The notes under the pieces were generated by a model. The model worked only from the letters and a program-made list of their open reading frames with translations. It made no database searches and was not told the DNA's origin. DNA of 64,000 bases from Kazachstania africana CBS 2517 (taxonomy: Eukaryota; Ascomycota; Saccharomycetes; Saccharomycetales; Saccharomycetaceae): the NCBI RefSeq assembly GCF_000304475.1, contig NC_018940.1, positions 1 to 64,000 of the forward strand. Direction: 5' to 3'. A program made the position numbers and the translations under genes. This document shows, piece by piece, positions 1-11,165 of this stretch (position 1 is its first letter; each line of letters begins with the position of its first letter).

Positions 1-290
1 CCTCTGAACTAATGGAAACTATTATTTTACTATCTCTATTATCAAGTTATTCTATATTTGAATAATCGTCTTTCTCTGTACTGATGATCCTGAATATTAC
101 CTACATCATCCACATAAACTGTCCACACTCGACAGATTTCTATACATCTCTTCCCATTTTAATATTGTCTACACTCAGCTAGATACTGCCTTATATCGTC
201 TCACCCTGACACCTCGCACAATCGCTCTTCTCACAACTCCCCGAACAAGCTCGCATTCGAACTTCGAATTTCATTTTCTTTTCCCAGCGC

Positions 291-1306
291 GACGGAGAAA
301 ACTGATTCTCATTGAATTTATTTTTGAGAAAACCTCGCTCACAGAATTCTCCTTACTTTTCGCCCAGATTTTCACAGTGAGAGAATACCGTACAGACAAC
401 ACTTGAAAGATCTCGTGCGACCATTTCTCAGGAAACTTCTTTAATACTAATTTTTCAACGTTCTCAACTCAATACAATAATCAACGCACATACTTTCATT
501 TAAAATACACTCCCTCTCCTGAACTACTCTCCCACTCCCTTTTCAATATCACTTACTTCTACATATTACGCTTGTCTTCTATCATTCTTTTCTTCGCGTT
601 TTTCTCATTTCACTATTTTCTCGCGCACCTCTCGAAATCTACGCTCGATCTCAGAGAAAAAATCTCAAATCTTCCCCCGTTCTGCGAGATCGTCTCGGCC
701 AACTTTCCCCTGCGTAACTGTCTGACACGACAAGACTGAAAATGATCATTTTGACATGACACTTTCCATTCCACGTACACCTGAACCCAGAAAATACAAT
801 GACATCTACCTCATTTCATCACACTACATATATCTAGAAACCAATACGATAGAACACTCTGCTATACACCATCCATTCTATCTTATCACCGTCAAGACTC
901 TTTACTCTGACGACCTCGCCTCCCCCACCCGTTTTATACCTCTGCTTATCCCTTCTTTCACTGTCACAGTCTCTATATTTATCATTTCAATCCACCTTCT
1001 TAAACATTCAGATGAATCAACTATATTACTCATAAACTGAAACAGGAATAACTTTACTTGTACATCTATACAATTGATACTCAGATGAACTCAAATATCA
1101 TTCATAATCATCTTCGACACTTCCTCAACTAACCATTCCATAATCAACATCCTCATCGATTAACATCAACTGACCACTATTTCTACTTCTAAAACTCTTT
1201 CTATCAATGAATATCAATCACGGAATCATCAAAACGTTACCTTCATTTAAGAACCTTGATTCTGATTGACTGAGAACTCTAGAGGAAACAACGCAACCAA
1301 ATATCT
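291..1306. repeat. Direct repeat family 1, copy 1 (period 1036 bp)
   Basis: This copy aligns to 1327-2342 at a constant offset of 1036 bp at both ends, with scattered substitutions and small indels in between. It ends exactly at the first N gap. The repeat contains no convincing ORF; the 94-codon frame at 756-1040 is not preserved in copy 2. Confidence 0.9.
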
Positions 1307-1326
1307 NNNNNNNNNNNNNNNNNNNN
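1307..1326. other. Assembly gap (20 N)
   Basis: A run of exactly 20 N between the two copies of the 1036-bp repeat. The flanks are repeat ends, so the gap probably hides a collapsed or unresolved tandem array rather than 20 real bases. Confidence 0.95.
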
Positions 1327-2342
1327 GACGGAGAAAACTGATTCTCATTGAATTTATTTTTGAGAAAACCTCGCTCACAGGATTCTCCTTACTTTTCGCC
1401 CAGATTTTCACAGTGAGAGAATACCGTACAGACAACACTTGAAAGATCTCGTGCGACCATTTCTGAGGAAACTTCTTTAATACTAATCTTTCAATGTTCT
1501 AAACTCAATACAATAATCGACACACACACTTTCTATCCAAAATACATTTAATTATTCCTGAACTACTCACCCGCTCCCTTTTCAATATCACTTACCTCTA
1601 CATATTACACTTCCCTCTGCCATTCTTCTCTTCGCCTTTTTCTCTTTCGTACTATTTTCTCGCGCAAACAGACCTCTCGAAATCTGCGCTCGATCTCAGA
1701 GAAAAAATACTCAAATCTTCACCGCTCTGCGAGATCGTCTCGGCCAACTTTCCCCTGCGTAACTGTCTGACACAACAATACTGAAAATGATCATTTTGAC
1801 ATGACACTTTCCATCCGACTCATATATGATCCACAAAATACAATGAAATCTATCTCATTTCATCACACTACATATATCTACAAACCATGATCATAGAACA
1901 CTCTGCTATACACCATCTTTTCTATCTTATCACCGTCAACACTCTTACTCTGACCACCTCGCTCCCCCACCCATTTTATACCTCTGCTTATCCCTTCTTT
2001 CACTGTCACAGTCTCTATATTTATCATTTCAATCCACCTTCTTAAACATTCAGATGAATCAACTATATTACTCATAAACTGAAACAAGAATAATTTTACT
2101 TGACTTATATATAATTGATAAATTAACTCAAATATCATTCATAATCATCTTCGACACTTCCTCAACTAACCATTCCATAATCAACATCCTCATCGATTAA
2201 CATCAACTGACCACTATTTCTACTTCTAAAACTCTTTCTATCAATGAATATCAATCACGGAATCATCAAAACGTTACCTTCATTTAAGAACCTTGATTCT
2301 GATTGACTGAGAACTCTAGAGGAAACAACGCACCAAATATCT
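1327..2342. repeat. Direct repeat family 1, copy 2
   Basis: Second copy of the repeat seen at 291-1306. The best-preserved blocks are 1327-1500 (against 291-464) and 2129-2342 (against about 1093-1306). The sequence after 2342 is single-copy in this window. Confidence 0.9.
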
Positions 2343-2639
2343 ATCCGTGACATCGTTCCGTGAAACGTTCTATTGAACTTGTACCTTCTCATATTCTACA
2401 TGATATACACTCTGTCGTTCTGCCTGGAATCTATCAAAAAATATCCTCTTTGTCAACATCCTATATCATGCTAAACTTTCACTTATCTCTTCATGATCAA
2501 CATCATCCGTATGATTTTGGGGACTAATTTTATACCCGTAAATGATTGAATTCTTTGAACAGCTTTGGACAGAGCGAGCATGAGCCCAGAATATTTCTAT
2601 AATAACACAATACATCTGCCAAAACTTCACCTTGTCATG

Positions 2640-3473
2640 CCTAAATTTTCTCTTTAAAAAACCATTTCAATTTAACTGGATACAATAAGAGATCACTACT
2701 ATTTCTAACAGAAGGAGACACCTTCGTAATAGATTTACCTCATCCACTCAAAAAATAATAGATCTCAATCCTATTGAAAGCCAATTCCTCGGGTACATTC
2801 TCTCAAACCATTCAATAACTATTGTCTTTAACATCTTCTCGTTATGACATCAACTCCACCTTGACATAGTGCCTGGACATACCACCCTTTAACATAACAC
2901 TAACTTCGTTTCAAATTAATACTTTACTTTCTAATTTAGAGATATGACATTAACACAAATATGCTACCGCACTTTAAATCGAATATATCTAACTAATTGA
3001 CCACCGATCTATAATAACTTTGTCACTGAATCATATGAACAAATTACCTAGGAAGTCCAATCATTAACNNNNNNNNNNNNNNNNNNNNCAATGATAATTT
3101 ACTAACTCAGCATCTAGTTGAAATAGCTTTATCTTTGATTGTCAGGGAACATAAATACTCGAAGAATTCAATTATTTTTCTAATAACATGATAACTTCTT
3201 AAATGACAGTCTCGAACCCTGGAAAGATGAACCTTAAACATATTTTTCATCACTAACGTCATTCATAATAAGCGTTCTGAAGACTTCACCAACAGGCAAC
3301 GTTCATTCCAGCATCTTTTTTTTGTAATAATAGGAATAGGCAATTCATCTTATCGTCTTCGTCCTTCCAGATACAAACGTTATCCAGCTTAATGAATACA
3401 AACCAGTGTCAACACTATCGTTGAGAATAAATACATCCATTCAATTCAAACCTATACTTTACGAAAGACTATT
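2640..3473. repeat. Direct repeat family 2, copy 1 (interrupted by a gap)
   Basis: The part at 2799-3068 is nearly identical to 3494-3769, and the part at 3138-3473 matches 4589-4925 with clear divergence. The copy is split by the N gap at 3069-3088 and ends at the gap 3474-3493. It contains no gene that I can support. Confidence 0.8.
3069..3088. other. Assembly gap (20 N)
   Basis: Exactly 20 N inside a family 2 repeat. The base before the gap is where the near-identical copy (ending about 3769) continues into other sequence, so the scaffold join follows repeat boundaries. Confidence 0.95.
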
Positions 3474-3493
3474 NNNNNNNNNNNNNNNNNNNN
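3474..3493. other. Assembly gap (20 N)
   Basis: Exactly 20 N between two family 2 repeat copies. The order and number of repeats around it should not be trusted. Confidence 0.95.
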
Positions 3494-3769
3494 ATTCTCT
3501 CAAACCATTCAATAACAACTATTGTCTTAAACATCTTCTCGTTATGACATCAACTCCACCTTGACATAGTGCCTGGACATACCACCCTTTAACATAACAC
3601 TAACTTCGTTTCAAATTATACTTTACTTTCTAATTTAGAGATATGACATTAACACAAATATGCTACCGCACTTTAAATCGAATATATCTAACTAATTGAC
3701 CACCGATCTATAATAACTTTGTCACTGAATCATATGAACAAAATTACCTAGGAAGTCCAATCATTAACA
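3494..3769. repeat. Direct repeat family 2, copy 2 (partial)
   Basis: Nearly identical to 2799-3068, differing mainly by a few single-base indels. Such low divergence beside far more diverged copies suggests a recent duplication, or one locus assembled twice across the gaps. Confidence 0.85.
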
Positions 3770-4224
3770 ACTTCTAAAATAACACTTTCACAATTTGGAA
3801 GGACGAATCGTAAATATTCCGCATCTTATCAATAAAATCTTCGTTCAAGGCACTTTCCCACCCACAGATGAAGGCCAGCATATTCCGTGTGACACTCCAC
3901 GTCACAACATCATTGGAGAATTTCCATTTGATGACAAGGGACTAATGCCAGTCACAATGACAATCATCACCGCTCCACACCTAGGGAAATGCTTACGAAT
4001 TCATAGATTATTTCTACTGACATAATTATCCCATATCTGAATTACTTTGTCGTCTACAATTGGGACATCCATTCTATGCCAGTTTAACCACTTACCGTAC
4101 TCATCTACCGACATAACATATTATGATCAAACTTTCCAAAGAACAATAATACAACGTGGAACATTGGAACCACATACTCAATTGCTGTGACCTTGATATG
4201 AGAAATTCACCAGAGTCCTTCTCT

Positions 4225-4925
4225 GTCATTCTTGTCATTCCCGTCAAATAATCCATTTTTTCGTCTAATTGGATAGAATAAGAGGCTATTACTATTCGTA
4301 ACCTGAGGAAACACCTTCGTACTTGACCTATTTTACTCACCTCAAAGAATGATCGATCTAAATTCTCTTCACAGCCTTCTGAGACATTCTGTCTGATTTC
4401 TTTCAATAACAATCACGATATCATCATCTAAATATGACATACACAACGTTCAAGCGTCTCATTCTTAAAACTAACAGGGATATCACTTTCAAATGAATCT
4501 GTGACTTAACCCCATTATTGAACACACCATCGCATTCCACTGAATTATAATTTATTGATTTACCATCTATTTGGAATAACCTCATTATTGATTGTCAGCG
4601 GACATAGCTACTCGATGAATCCAATTATTTTTCTAATAATATCATAACTTCTTAAATGACAGTTTCGAATCTGGAAAGATTAACCTCAGACATTCTCTTT
4701 ATCACAAGCGTCATTTATAATAATCGTTCTGAATACTCCACCAACAGGTGACATTCATTCCATCATCTCTTATTTTGTAATAATATGAATACACGCATCA
4801 TATTGTCGTCTCCCTTCTTCCACATACGAATATTATCCAGCTTAATAAACGCACGAGAGTGCCAACACTATCGTTGAGAATAAATACATCCATTCAATTC
4901 TAACCTATACTTTACGAAAGACTAT
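4225..4925. repeat. Direct repeat family 2, copy 3 (diverged)
   Basis: Collinear with 2640-3473 across its length. The best match is 4589-4925 against 3138-3473, which share long identical stretches near their ends. Divergence is much higher than between copies 1 and 2. After 4925 the copies stop matching. Confidence 0.8.
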
Positions 4926-5869
4926 CGAAAACCAGCTTCGTCAAATGCACAATCTCAAATTCTGATCAAATCAAATACGCCGATCAATTACCAACGAAGC
5001 TTCATCACTACTTCTCATCGACATCTGGTCACTATTTCAACATCATTACTCAATTGCCAAAAGACTTCCCTAGCACATATTCAAGAAATTGACTAAAAAA
5101 CTTGATTTTGACTCCTCTAGATTTGACAATTTTGTGGACTACATCACCTAACACCAACGTTTTAGATCTGTGCATACTTATTGTACTAATATCATCAACT
5201 TTTTACTTTGAAATATTCCTAAGATCTCTGACATTGTCTTCTCGTTTTATCAATCCAAAAGGGCGCCATTACATAGGGATAATTGAAATCAGGGAAGTCC
5301 ACCAACATAACCACTTGCTAGTAACACAACTTGCCTCTATTAAAAAACCATCAATGGACGATTTTGAGCCTGTATTATCAACTCTTCTTCCCCTTATCAA
5401 ACTGATTGTACATTTCAGATCGATTGAATTGACGTCAAATCAGCGTAAATCAACTCTCTAACCATTATTACACTCAATTGATAATCAATGAATATGAATA
5501 CTCAACTTTGTAACACACGATCATGACAACTTACACTTCGATATTCTGGTTCATAGCTTCTTCTGGTATTCAGATCTTCAGTAAATCTAGGTGAATAAAC
5601 GTACTAGTTTCGACCTTAGAGCTCATTTCAATAACAATTGACCATAATTACCCTAATCTTAGTCTAACTGGCATTTGTATCTGTTATACTCGTCACTCGT
5701 CACTTCCCTCTTCTCATCTCTCTTCTCTGTTTCTTCAACTTCGAATCTTCGTAAATTTTTTTTTTTTTTTCAAATTTCGTACTCTTCGGAGAAAAAGAGA
5801 TTTGATGCAATTCAATCAACTACACGATTACTTTAACTAACAGATATAACTTACATTTTCAATGAACTT

Positions 5870-6640
5870 CAGAGCTGACTGAACAGAGTACACTTACTAC
5901 TTCCAAGCACGATGTCGAATTTGTAGAATGAAGGGACAAGATGATGATATGACTGAAGGATGAGTGCCGTATTGCGGAACAGCACTCCTTCCATCAGTTT
6001 ACTATTATTCCCCGGTAGTTTACCAAATACGTACAGATTAGAATGTCTTAACTCCAATAACTCATGAACAGGTTTCTTGAGCTGGATCTTCCTTCAAAAT
6101 GAAATGCTTTTCAATAATTCAGGATTGCCTTCTTTTCAAGAATGAAACAACACTATACCCTCACCATCAATGGTATATTATGCTAAGAATAACACGGAAT
6201 ACTATTTTCAACTTTTATGAGGTATTGACAACATTCGTAACTATGAACTTGATTTCATTCGTATCAACCACTTTTCTACTATGTAAAATAGACACATCCC
6301 ACGAGCCAAGCATCTCTTATGGTCGCCGATACGCAATTTATCCAATCTTTCATTAAAATGAGTAATATTTACTCTCAGTTCAACATCTCATATTGATCTA
6401 CCTTTTACATCCCTCGAATCATTTGTCAAAAAAAAGCATAATCAAGGAATAAGAGGATACAAGTACCACTGCACTCCAATCTAACACTACTGGGAAAAAG
6501 TTGTAACATCTATCTTCCCAACTCCGGTGAATCATTTGGAATATGGGTCCCCCAAGAGAGTGGGACGATATGTCGGAAGGTGATTCATCTTTATATCTGC
6601 TGGAAACTTAGATTAGAGAAGAAGGAGCGGTACCGGTTTA
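5870..6640 (-). mobile_element. Relic A of a copia-type (Ty) retrotransposon, pol 3' part
   Basis: This stretch is homologous along its length to 11376-12200 and to 19380-19960; for example 6120-6150 is identical over 31 bases to 11608-11638. Copies B and C show reverse transcriptase and RNase H residues on the minus strand, so this copy is read the same way. Its frames are short and broken by stops. It lacks the extreme RNase H end that copy B keeps at 11166-11375. No LTR is recognised at either edge. Confidence 0.65.
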
Positions 6641-6998
6641 CAATTTGACACCCATCTCAAATTAGATACCTGTAAAGATCAATGTCTTCCCAGATATTTC
6701 TCTCAGCTGGAAGTTTCGTCTGTTTTATATACTACTTCATAAGAAAATTAGAATATAATATTGCTATTTTACTGTGCCAGTGTCTGTAACAGTCCGCATA
6801 ACTCAATCTAACTATACTCATATGATGTCCGGAAAAGCTACCTACGCAGAATCAACCATACATCGACAAACGACGCATATTATAGGCCATACTACGAGAT
6901 ATCTTATATAAGAAGCTAAAACCGTACTACTTAACTCTGTATATAATTCATAAACGCCTGTAAACCATCAATACCCTGAAATTTCTAACATTGAGATG
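6641..6998. other. Intergenic, nothing recognised
   Basis: AT-rich sequence between Ty relic A and the 3' end of the preprotoxin-like ORF. I see no ORF, tRNA or repeat here. Confidence 0.5.
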
Positions 6999-8036
6999 TT
7001 ACTGACAGCCGTCAGTGGAGCATTGAGCGCCTCCTTTGTTATCATTACAATAACTATCAATCCCGCCATACTGGTTTGTATATGCTTCACCATGGGTTGC
7101 ATCTTCGGTTCCAAAAGAATCGTAGCTATCAGAACCACTAGCCATAACAGTTATACACCACTTCCATGTAGTATCGAGATCATTTGTAAATAAGGCATTT
7201 GCTATGTCTTCTTCCCAATCACCCGGGTCTCTTGTAGATTCCCATGCCACAGTTTCAAGACTTGCATTTTCGTTATCCACATTGTATGAGACCCAATCAA
7301 CAGTGTACCTATCAGTTCGCTTTTCTAACGTGTAGTTATTTGCCTTGAAGTACTTGCTGGTTCCGTTATAGCCTGTTTTGTACTGAGAAATAATGTCATT
7401 CGCCATATCAATCGGATCGTAATGTTCTAAATGCGTAGCCGAATGTTTTCCAAGCTCTGTAGCCCAATGTATTGTGTAAGTGCTATTCCCAACGTCCCTC
7501 CTTTCCAACTCAGTTACATTTCTAACAGCGATGACTGGAACACCCAAACCAGCTGTTGTAAACATTGAGACTACATCATCATAAATACAATTAGTAGGAG
7601 CTAATCGTGCGGCAGTCCCAACCACACCCAATGCAGGGTACATATGCTGTGTAGTATTTGTGAGAGAATAAAATGAAGCATATCTGTCATAAATGTCCCA
7701 TGCCATCATGTCATGACTGCTTGAAATATCCCTCTTTGTTACATTGTCTCTAAATGCAGTAGTAACGGTTGCGATGGAGGATACTGCATACACTACCGTT
7801 GTACCAATCGCTAGAGCCCAACAACCAATTGCTGCAGGTGTAGCACACAATATGGGTGCCCATGCAGCATTGATGCCTGCTGCAGCGGCAATTAAAACGC
7901 CTGCAAGAGTCCCAACCCTAGTTAATGTCCATCTGTTACGTTTGGACAACTCAAGTAACTGTTCAAGTGACACAGCGGCCACCTTATCGTGGGGTTTCTT
8001 CCAAAGTGGGCAAAGTAATACAACTAAACAAATCAA
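6999..8036 (-). CDS. Preprotoxin-like secreted protein with three dibasic sites; start unresolved
   Basis: The open frame encodes about 345 residues. Counted from its 5' limit it has a hydrophobic N terminus, two adjacent hydrophobic segments (about 41-70 and 72-93), then dibasic Kex2-type sites (KR near 101, RR near 178, KR near 238), several N-glycosylation sequons and a Cys-rich C terminus. This layout recalls the K1 killer preprotoxin and its nuclear K1-like relatives in Kazachstania and other yeasts, where alpha and beta toxin chains are cut out by Kex2. That is inference from layout, not a demonstrated match. The first codon of the frame is TTG; a stop (TGA) lies four codons upstream and the first in-frame ATG is at 7709, inside the protein. 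An upstream ATG at 8068 is in another frame and ends after 11 codons. The gene may therefore be 5'-broken, or there is a sequence error. A truncated paralogue lies at 10498-10743. Confidence 0.55.
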   Translation of the reverse strand: MICLVVLLCPLWKKPHDKVAAVSLEQLLELSKRNRWTLTRVGTLAGVLIAAAAGINAAWAPILCATPAAIGCWALAIGTTVVYAVSSIATVTTAFRDNVTKRDISSSHDMMAWDIYDRYASFYSLTNTTQHMYPALGVVGTAARLAPTNCIYDDVVSMFTTAGLGVPVIAVRNVTELERRDVGNSTYTIHWATELGKHSATHLEHYDPIDMANDIISQYKTGYNGTSKYFKANNYTLEKRTDRYTVDWVSYNVDNENASLETVAWESTRDPGDWEEDIANALFTNDLDTTWKWCITVMASGSDSYDSFGTEDATHGEAYTNQYGGIDSYCNDNKGGAQCSTDGCQ

Positions 8037-10497
8037 AATGACATATCATAAAATATTGCGATTGTCATGTAGATAAAGAAACCGATAAAATCCGCTATTT
8101 AGTTTCCTTGTAGTAGCCATTTCTCGAAAATGCGGTTTATTAGCATTTACTTATGAGAAGAAATATGCTATAGAAATATAAAGAAATCATCTAATCACTT
8201 GCTCTTTTTATATCTCAGAAACTGAAGGTAAGCAGCAGGTTAATAATGTGACATGCACTCTCAGTCGCAGCAATACTTTGTAAAGCATATGTCTTCCGTC
8301 CATTTCGTAGCCGAGATTCGAAAATATCGCGTCGCCTTTATTAAGAGTTATTGGTTTCTACTGGTTGCAAAATCAACTTTCCGTCGAATACAGCATGAAA
8401 CATAAAATCAACAAGAAGGAGCCAAAAGATTATTGATACTTGTATCAATACTGAACAAGTTGATGGCTAGCCAACAAAACAGTCCTTCATCGGTTTGCAA
8501 AGATTTGAGCTTCTTAGAGTAGGGAAATTATTATATCTCAGCAAATTTTTTTTTTGCAACCTCTTGGTATACCGAAAATCATCGTGTGATTTCCGCAAGC
8601 AGGGAATATTGGGCCAGCTAAGTAAATTTCTTTTTTTGAGTTTGTTATAGAGTGTGTAGAGCTTCTAATATTGCATGCAAGGCAGACAATTTAACGTCAA
8701 GGATTTGATTCCACTTAACAATATTTCTAACGAAGCAAGTTATCTGAGGTTGCATGAAAGTAAAACCGCCCTAGGCAATTTTTCACTATGAATCGTTCGG
8801 GAATTATTTGTCCCTAACTACACAAACTCATTCGATCAATAATCACATTCCAAGACTGGCAAGATTTTTATGCATTTTTGACCCCAATTTCCATACTCAA
8901 GCTAAGTTTACCTTAAGCGAATTAATAAAGATACTTCCTCCTTGTGAACTGGACCTCAATGGGTATCAGCACGCTCAAAGCTTGACAGCAGCAAGCTCTT
9001 ATCTTCCATAGTTTGTTCGTTGCACGACCGTTGACAACTCAAATCAACCGAGTAAATTTCTCTCGTCTCCTAATATGATATTTATCGCACTTGTATAATT
9101 AAACTTTTTAATGTATAGCATATCGATTAGCACTGATGCTTTCATAAAATGCCATAGTTGAACCACCATAGCCCTAGCTCATTTTAGCACACTTTTTATT
9201 TGTCCTATTCGGCAATGAATGACTTACCGTTTTAGTCCAATGGTACATTAGGCTTGAATATATCTTGCCTATCTAGCAAAAAGGATAGAGCTCTGTTAAA
9301 GATGTTTGCATTTATAAAATAGTCGCGCTTAATCAATCATCATTCTAAATAAACATCCCTCGATTAAATTAATATTTCTTTCCATCCTTTCAGTCCATAT
9401 TTGTAACAGCTGTTCCGTCTGAAATCCACATCTTACATACCAATGTTTTAGTTAAAGGTTGTGAGAAAATCAACTTTACAAGACTGTCGAAGTTTTTCAT
9501 CCTCAAGAATAGATAAACGTTAATCTCCAAGTAATGAGGGAGAACTTTATTTCCCCTCTTATAATGAAAGCTACGGACCTATGGGGAAATTCCTTCTTTA
9601 CTTTATGTACAAATTGCAAATATATATCTATCATAGAGATAGTAGCCATGCTGGGAAGATGCATAAGAGAACATGATAATTTAGTTGTCCTAAAACTACT
9701 ACTCACAATGCATGGCGTACATGAGATGAAGCACGAGGGTATGTTGTCAATAACTTAGTAAGCTGAATTTTATAGTATTTAAATAAACTTTAGCAGTAAC
9801 GGATTTCATCCTCATTGTATCATGCCCTAGTAGAGACACTGTCTCTATCACTGCATCTGGCAAAATCGGTAACATGCATGAACATTTCACAGTATGTTTA
9901 AGATGGTTATCCGGATCTCTAACGAGTAGCTTGTAATTATAATTTGAGAGTACGCAATATATAAGAAATCTCATATACTGCGACGAGCACATACCACCTT
10001 CTGTCAAAAACCCTTCAAACTTCAGATTAATCATTAAAATGAGACAATTTATTATAGCTTAGATTGCACTGATATAAATGCACAAATAGAGGAATCAGAA
10101 TAAGTGCTTCCAATTTGTTATATACCTATCCTACTACATACATTTATACAGTGAAAAACATTGCAGTTCAATATGTGATGTAATGTCTTGCGTTTAGTGC
10201 ACAAAGAAGCTCTATTGAAGGCTGTATCTCATCTTATCGAGTTATACCACTTTTTTGTTGATGCAGATGATAGTTACTCGCTTGGTACAATAACCTTTAA
10301 GTAAGGATGCAGACATAATCAATCGCTCTTGGAAATTGTCCCATAAGAGCTAGTGCCGCTAGTAACTTTACTAACTAAAAGTAACATCCTTAAAACAAAA
10401 GAGAAAACAAATGTATCGTTAATGTCAGTACACCTCATACTTTAATTGCGTAGTAGTGAAGATGATGAAAAAATTTTGGCCTTTACGAGAGTTCTTG
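8037..10497. other. Gene-poor stretch between the two toxin-like loci
   Basis: About 2.4 kb without a gene I can support. Short overlapping frames at 9503-10034 on both strands resemble nothing. An ATG at 8463 opens a short frame beginning MASQQNSPSS, faintly like the start of Ty1/Ty2 Gag (MESQQ...), but it stops after 17 codons. The stretch is probably old decayed sequence. Confidence 0.4.
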
Positions 10498-10743
10498 CTA
10501 TATCGTCATAGTTATGTCTTCTTCTGCTGCTGGCATCGCAAACAAAATTGGAAGCCAGGCAGCAAAGATACCAATCACAGCAGCGGCACCAATACCTACA
10601 ATCACAACAACTCTACTAAATTTGTTTTTAGGTTCGCTCCATAATACAAACAGTACCACAGTCAACGACATTAAAGCGGCAAACATTCCTATCCTTTGAG
10701 CATTGCGTATTATATCCCCTTGCGAATTACCAAAGGAGTTCAT
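10498..10743 (-). pseudogene. Truncated paralogue of the preprotoxin-like gene
   Basis: The 81-codon frame from the ATG at 10743 (a GTG precedes it) aligns to the N-terminal region of the ORF at 6999-8036. Both have a hydrophobic stretch ending in LW, then a charged linker, then a second hydrophobic segment ending AAWLPILFAMPAA here and AAWAPILCATPAA there. Homology stops after that motif and the frame ends eight residues later, so the dibasic sites and the Cys-rich C terminus are missing. I read it as a decayed duplicate. It could instead make a short membrane peptide, for which there is no evidence. Confidence 0.6.
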
Positions 10744-11165
10744 CACTAGCCTAATTATTTAATATACGTATGCTTTGTCCCCTTTTAGAAACCAATAAAA
10801 ATTTAATATAGACTAAGGCGGGCTAAAAACTTTAGAAGCTTCTATGTCTACTTATACTTTTGCAAGTTAAGGTCGCTCTTTTTGAATGTTACTTACTGTA
10901 TGCGCAACATAAAACCTTTTCCCTGCATTAAAAAAATTCAAAAAAAGGAAGGAATATAAACCTTCTGCGTCTGCTTAACATACACTAATTATTTTACCAA
11001 GATGTTTCAGTTCATTGAAATCCCCTGATGGAAAGAGGCTGATACTCTCACAGTATTTTTGGTTAAATCAATTGATGAAGAAACCATTATAGCCATCGAT
11101 TATAACTTATAAAGATATATAAAAGCTTCGGATTTTACAATGGCTCAATAACCTCAAAATTCCAA

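Larger units (their letters stand above)
1..5860. other. G-poor, C-rich subtelomere-like DNA without convincing genes
   Basis: No credible gene is visible. Open frames here are short, low in complexity and lack similarity to anything I recognise. The + strand is strongly C over G: in the first 120 bases I count 25 C and 10 G, and the same bias continues by eye to about 6 kb. Long direct repeats and three 20-N scaffold gaps lie inside. Strand skew of this kind and repeat content are typical of yeast chromosome ends, and C on the + strand fits a left end. No C1-3A telomere repeat is seen, so the true end lies outside the window. Confidence 0.6.

Noticed and set aside
756..1040. 94-codon ORF inside repeat family 1
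   Set aside because: The second repeat copy does not keep the frame and the sequence is low in complexity.
7744..8076. 110-codon + strand ORF over the preprotoxin-like gene
   Set aside because: It lies antisense to the hydrophobic segments of that gene, with Ala-rich composition expected from the complement.
8463..8516. Short frame beginning MASQQ, like a Ty Gag start
   Set aside because: Only the first few residues resemble Ty1/Ty2 Gag, it stops after 17 codons, and no Gag or LTR follows.
9503..10034. Overlapping short ORFs on both strands
   Set aside because: No similarity, mutual overlap, and decayed surroundings; treated as chance frames.
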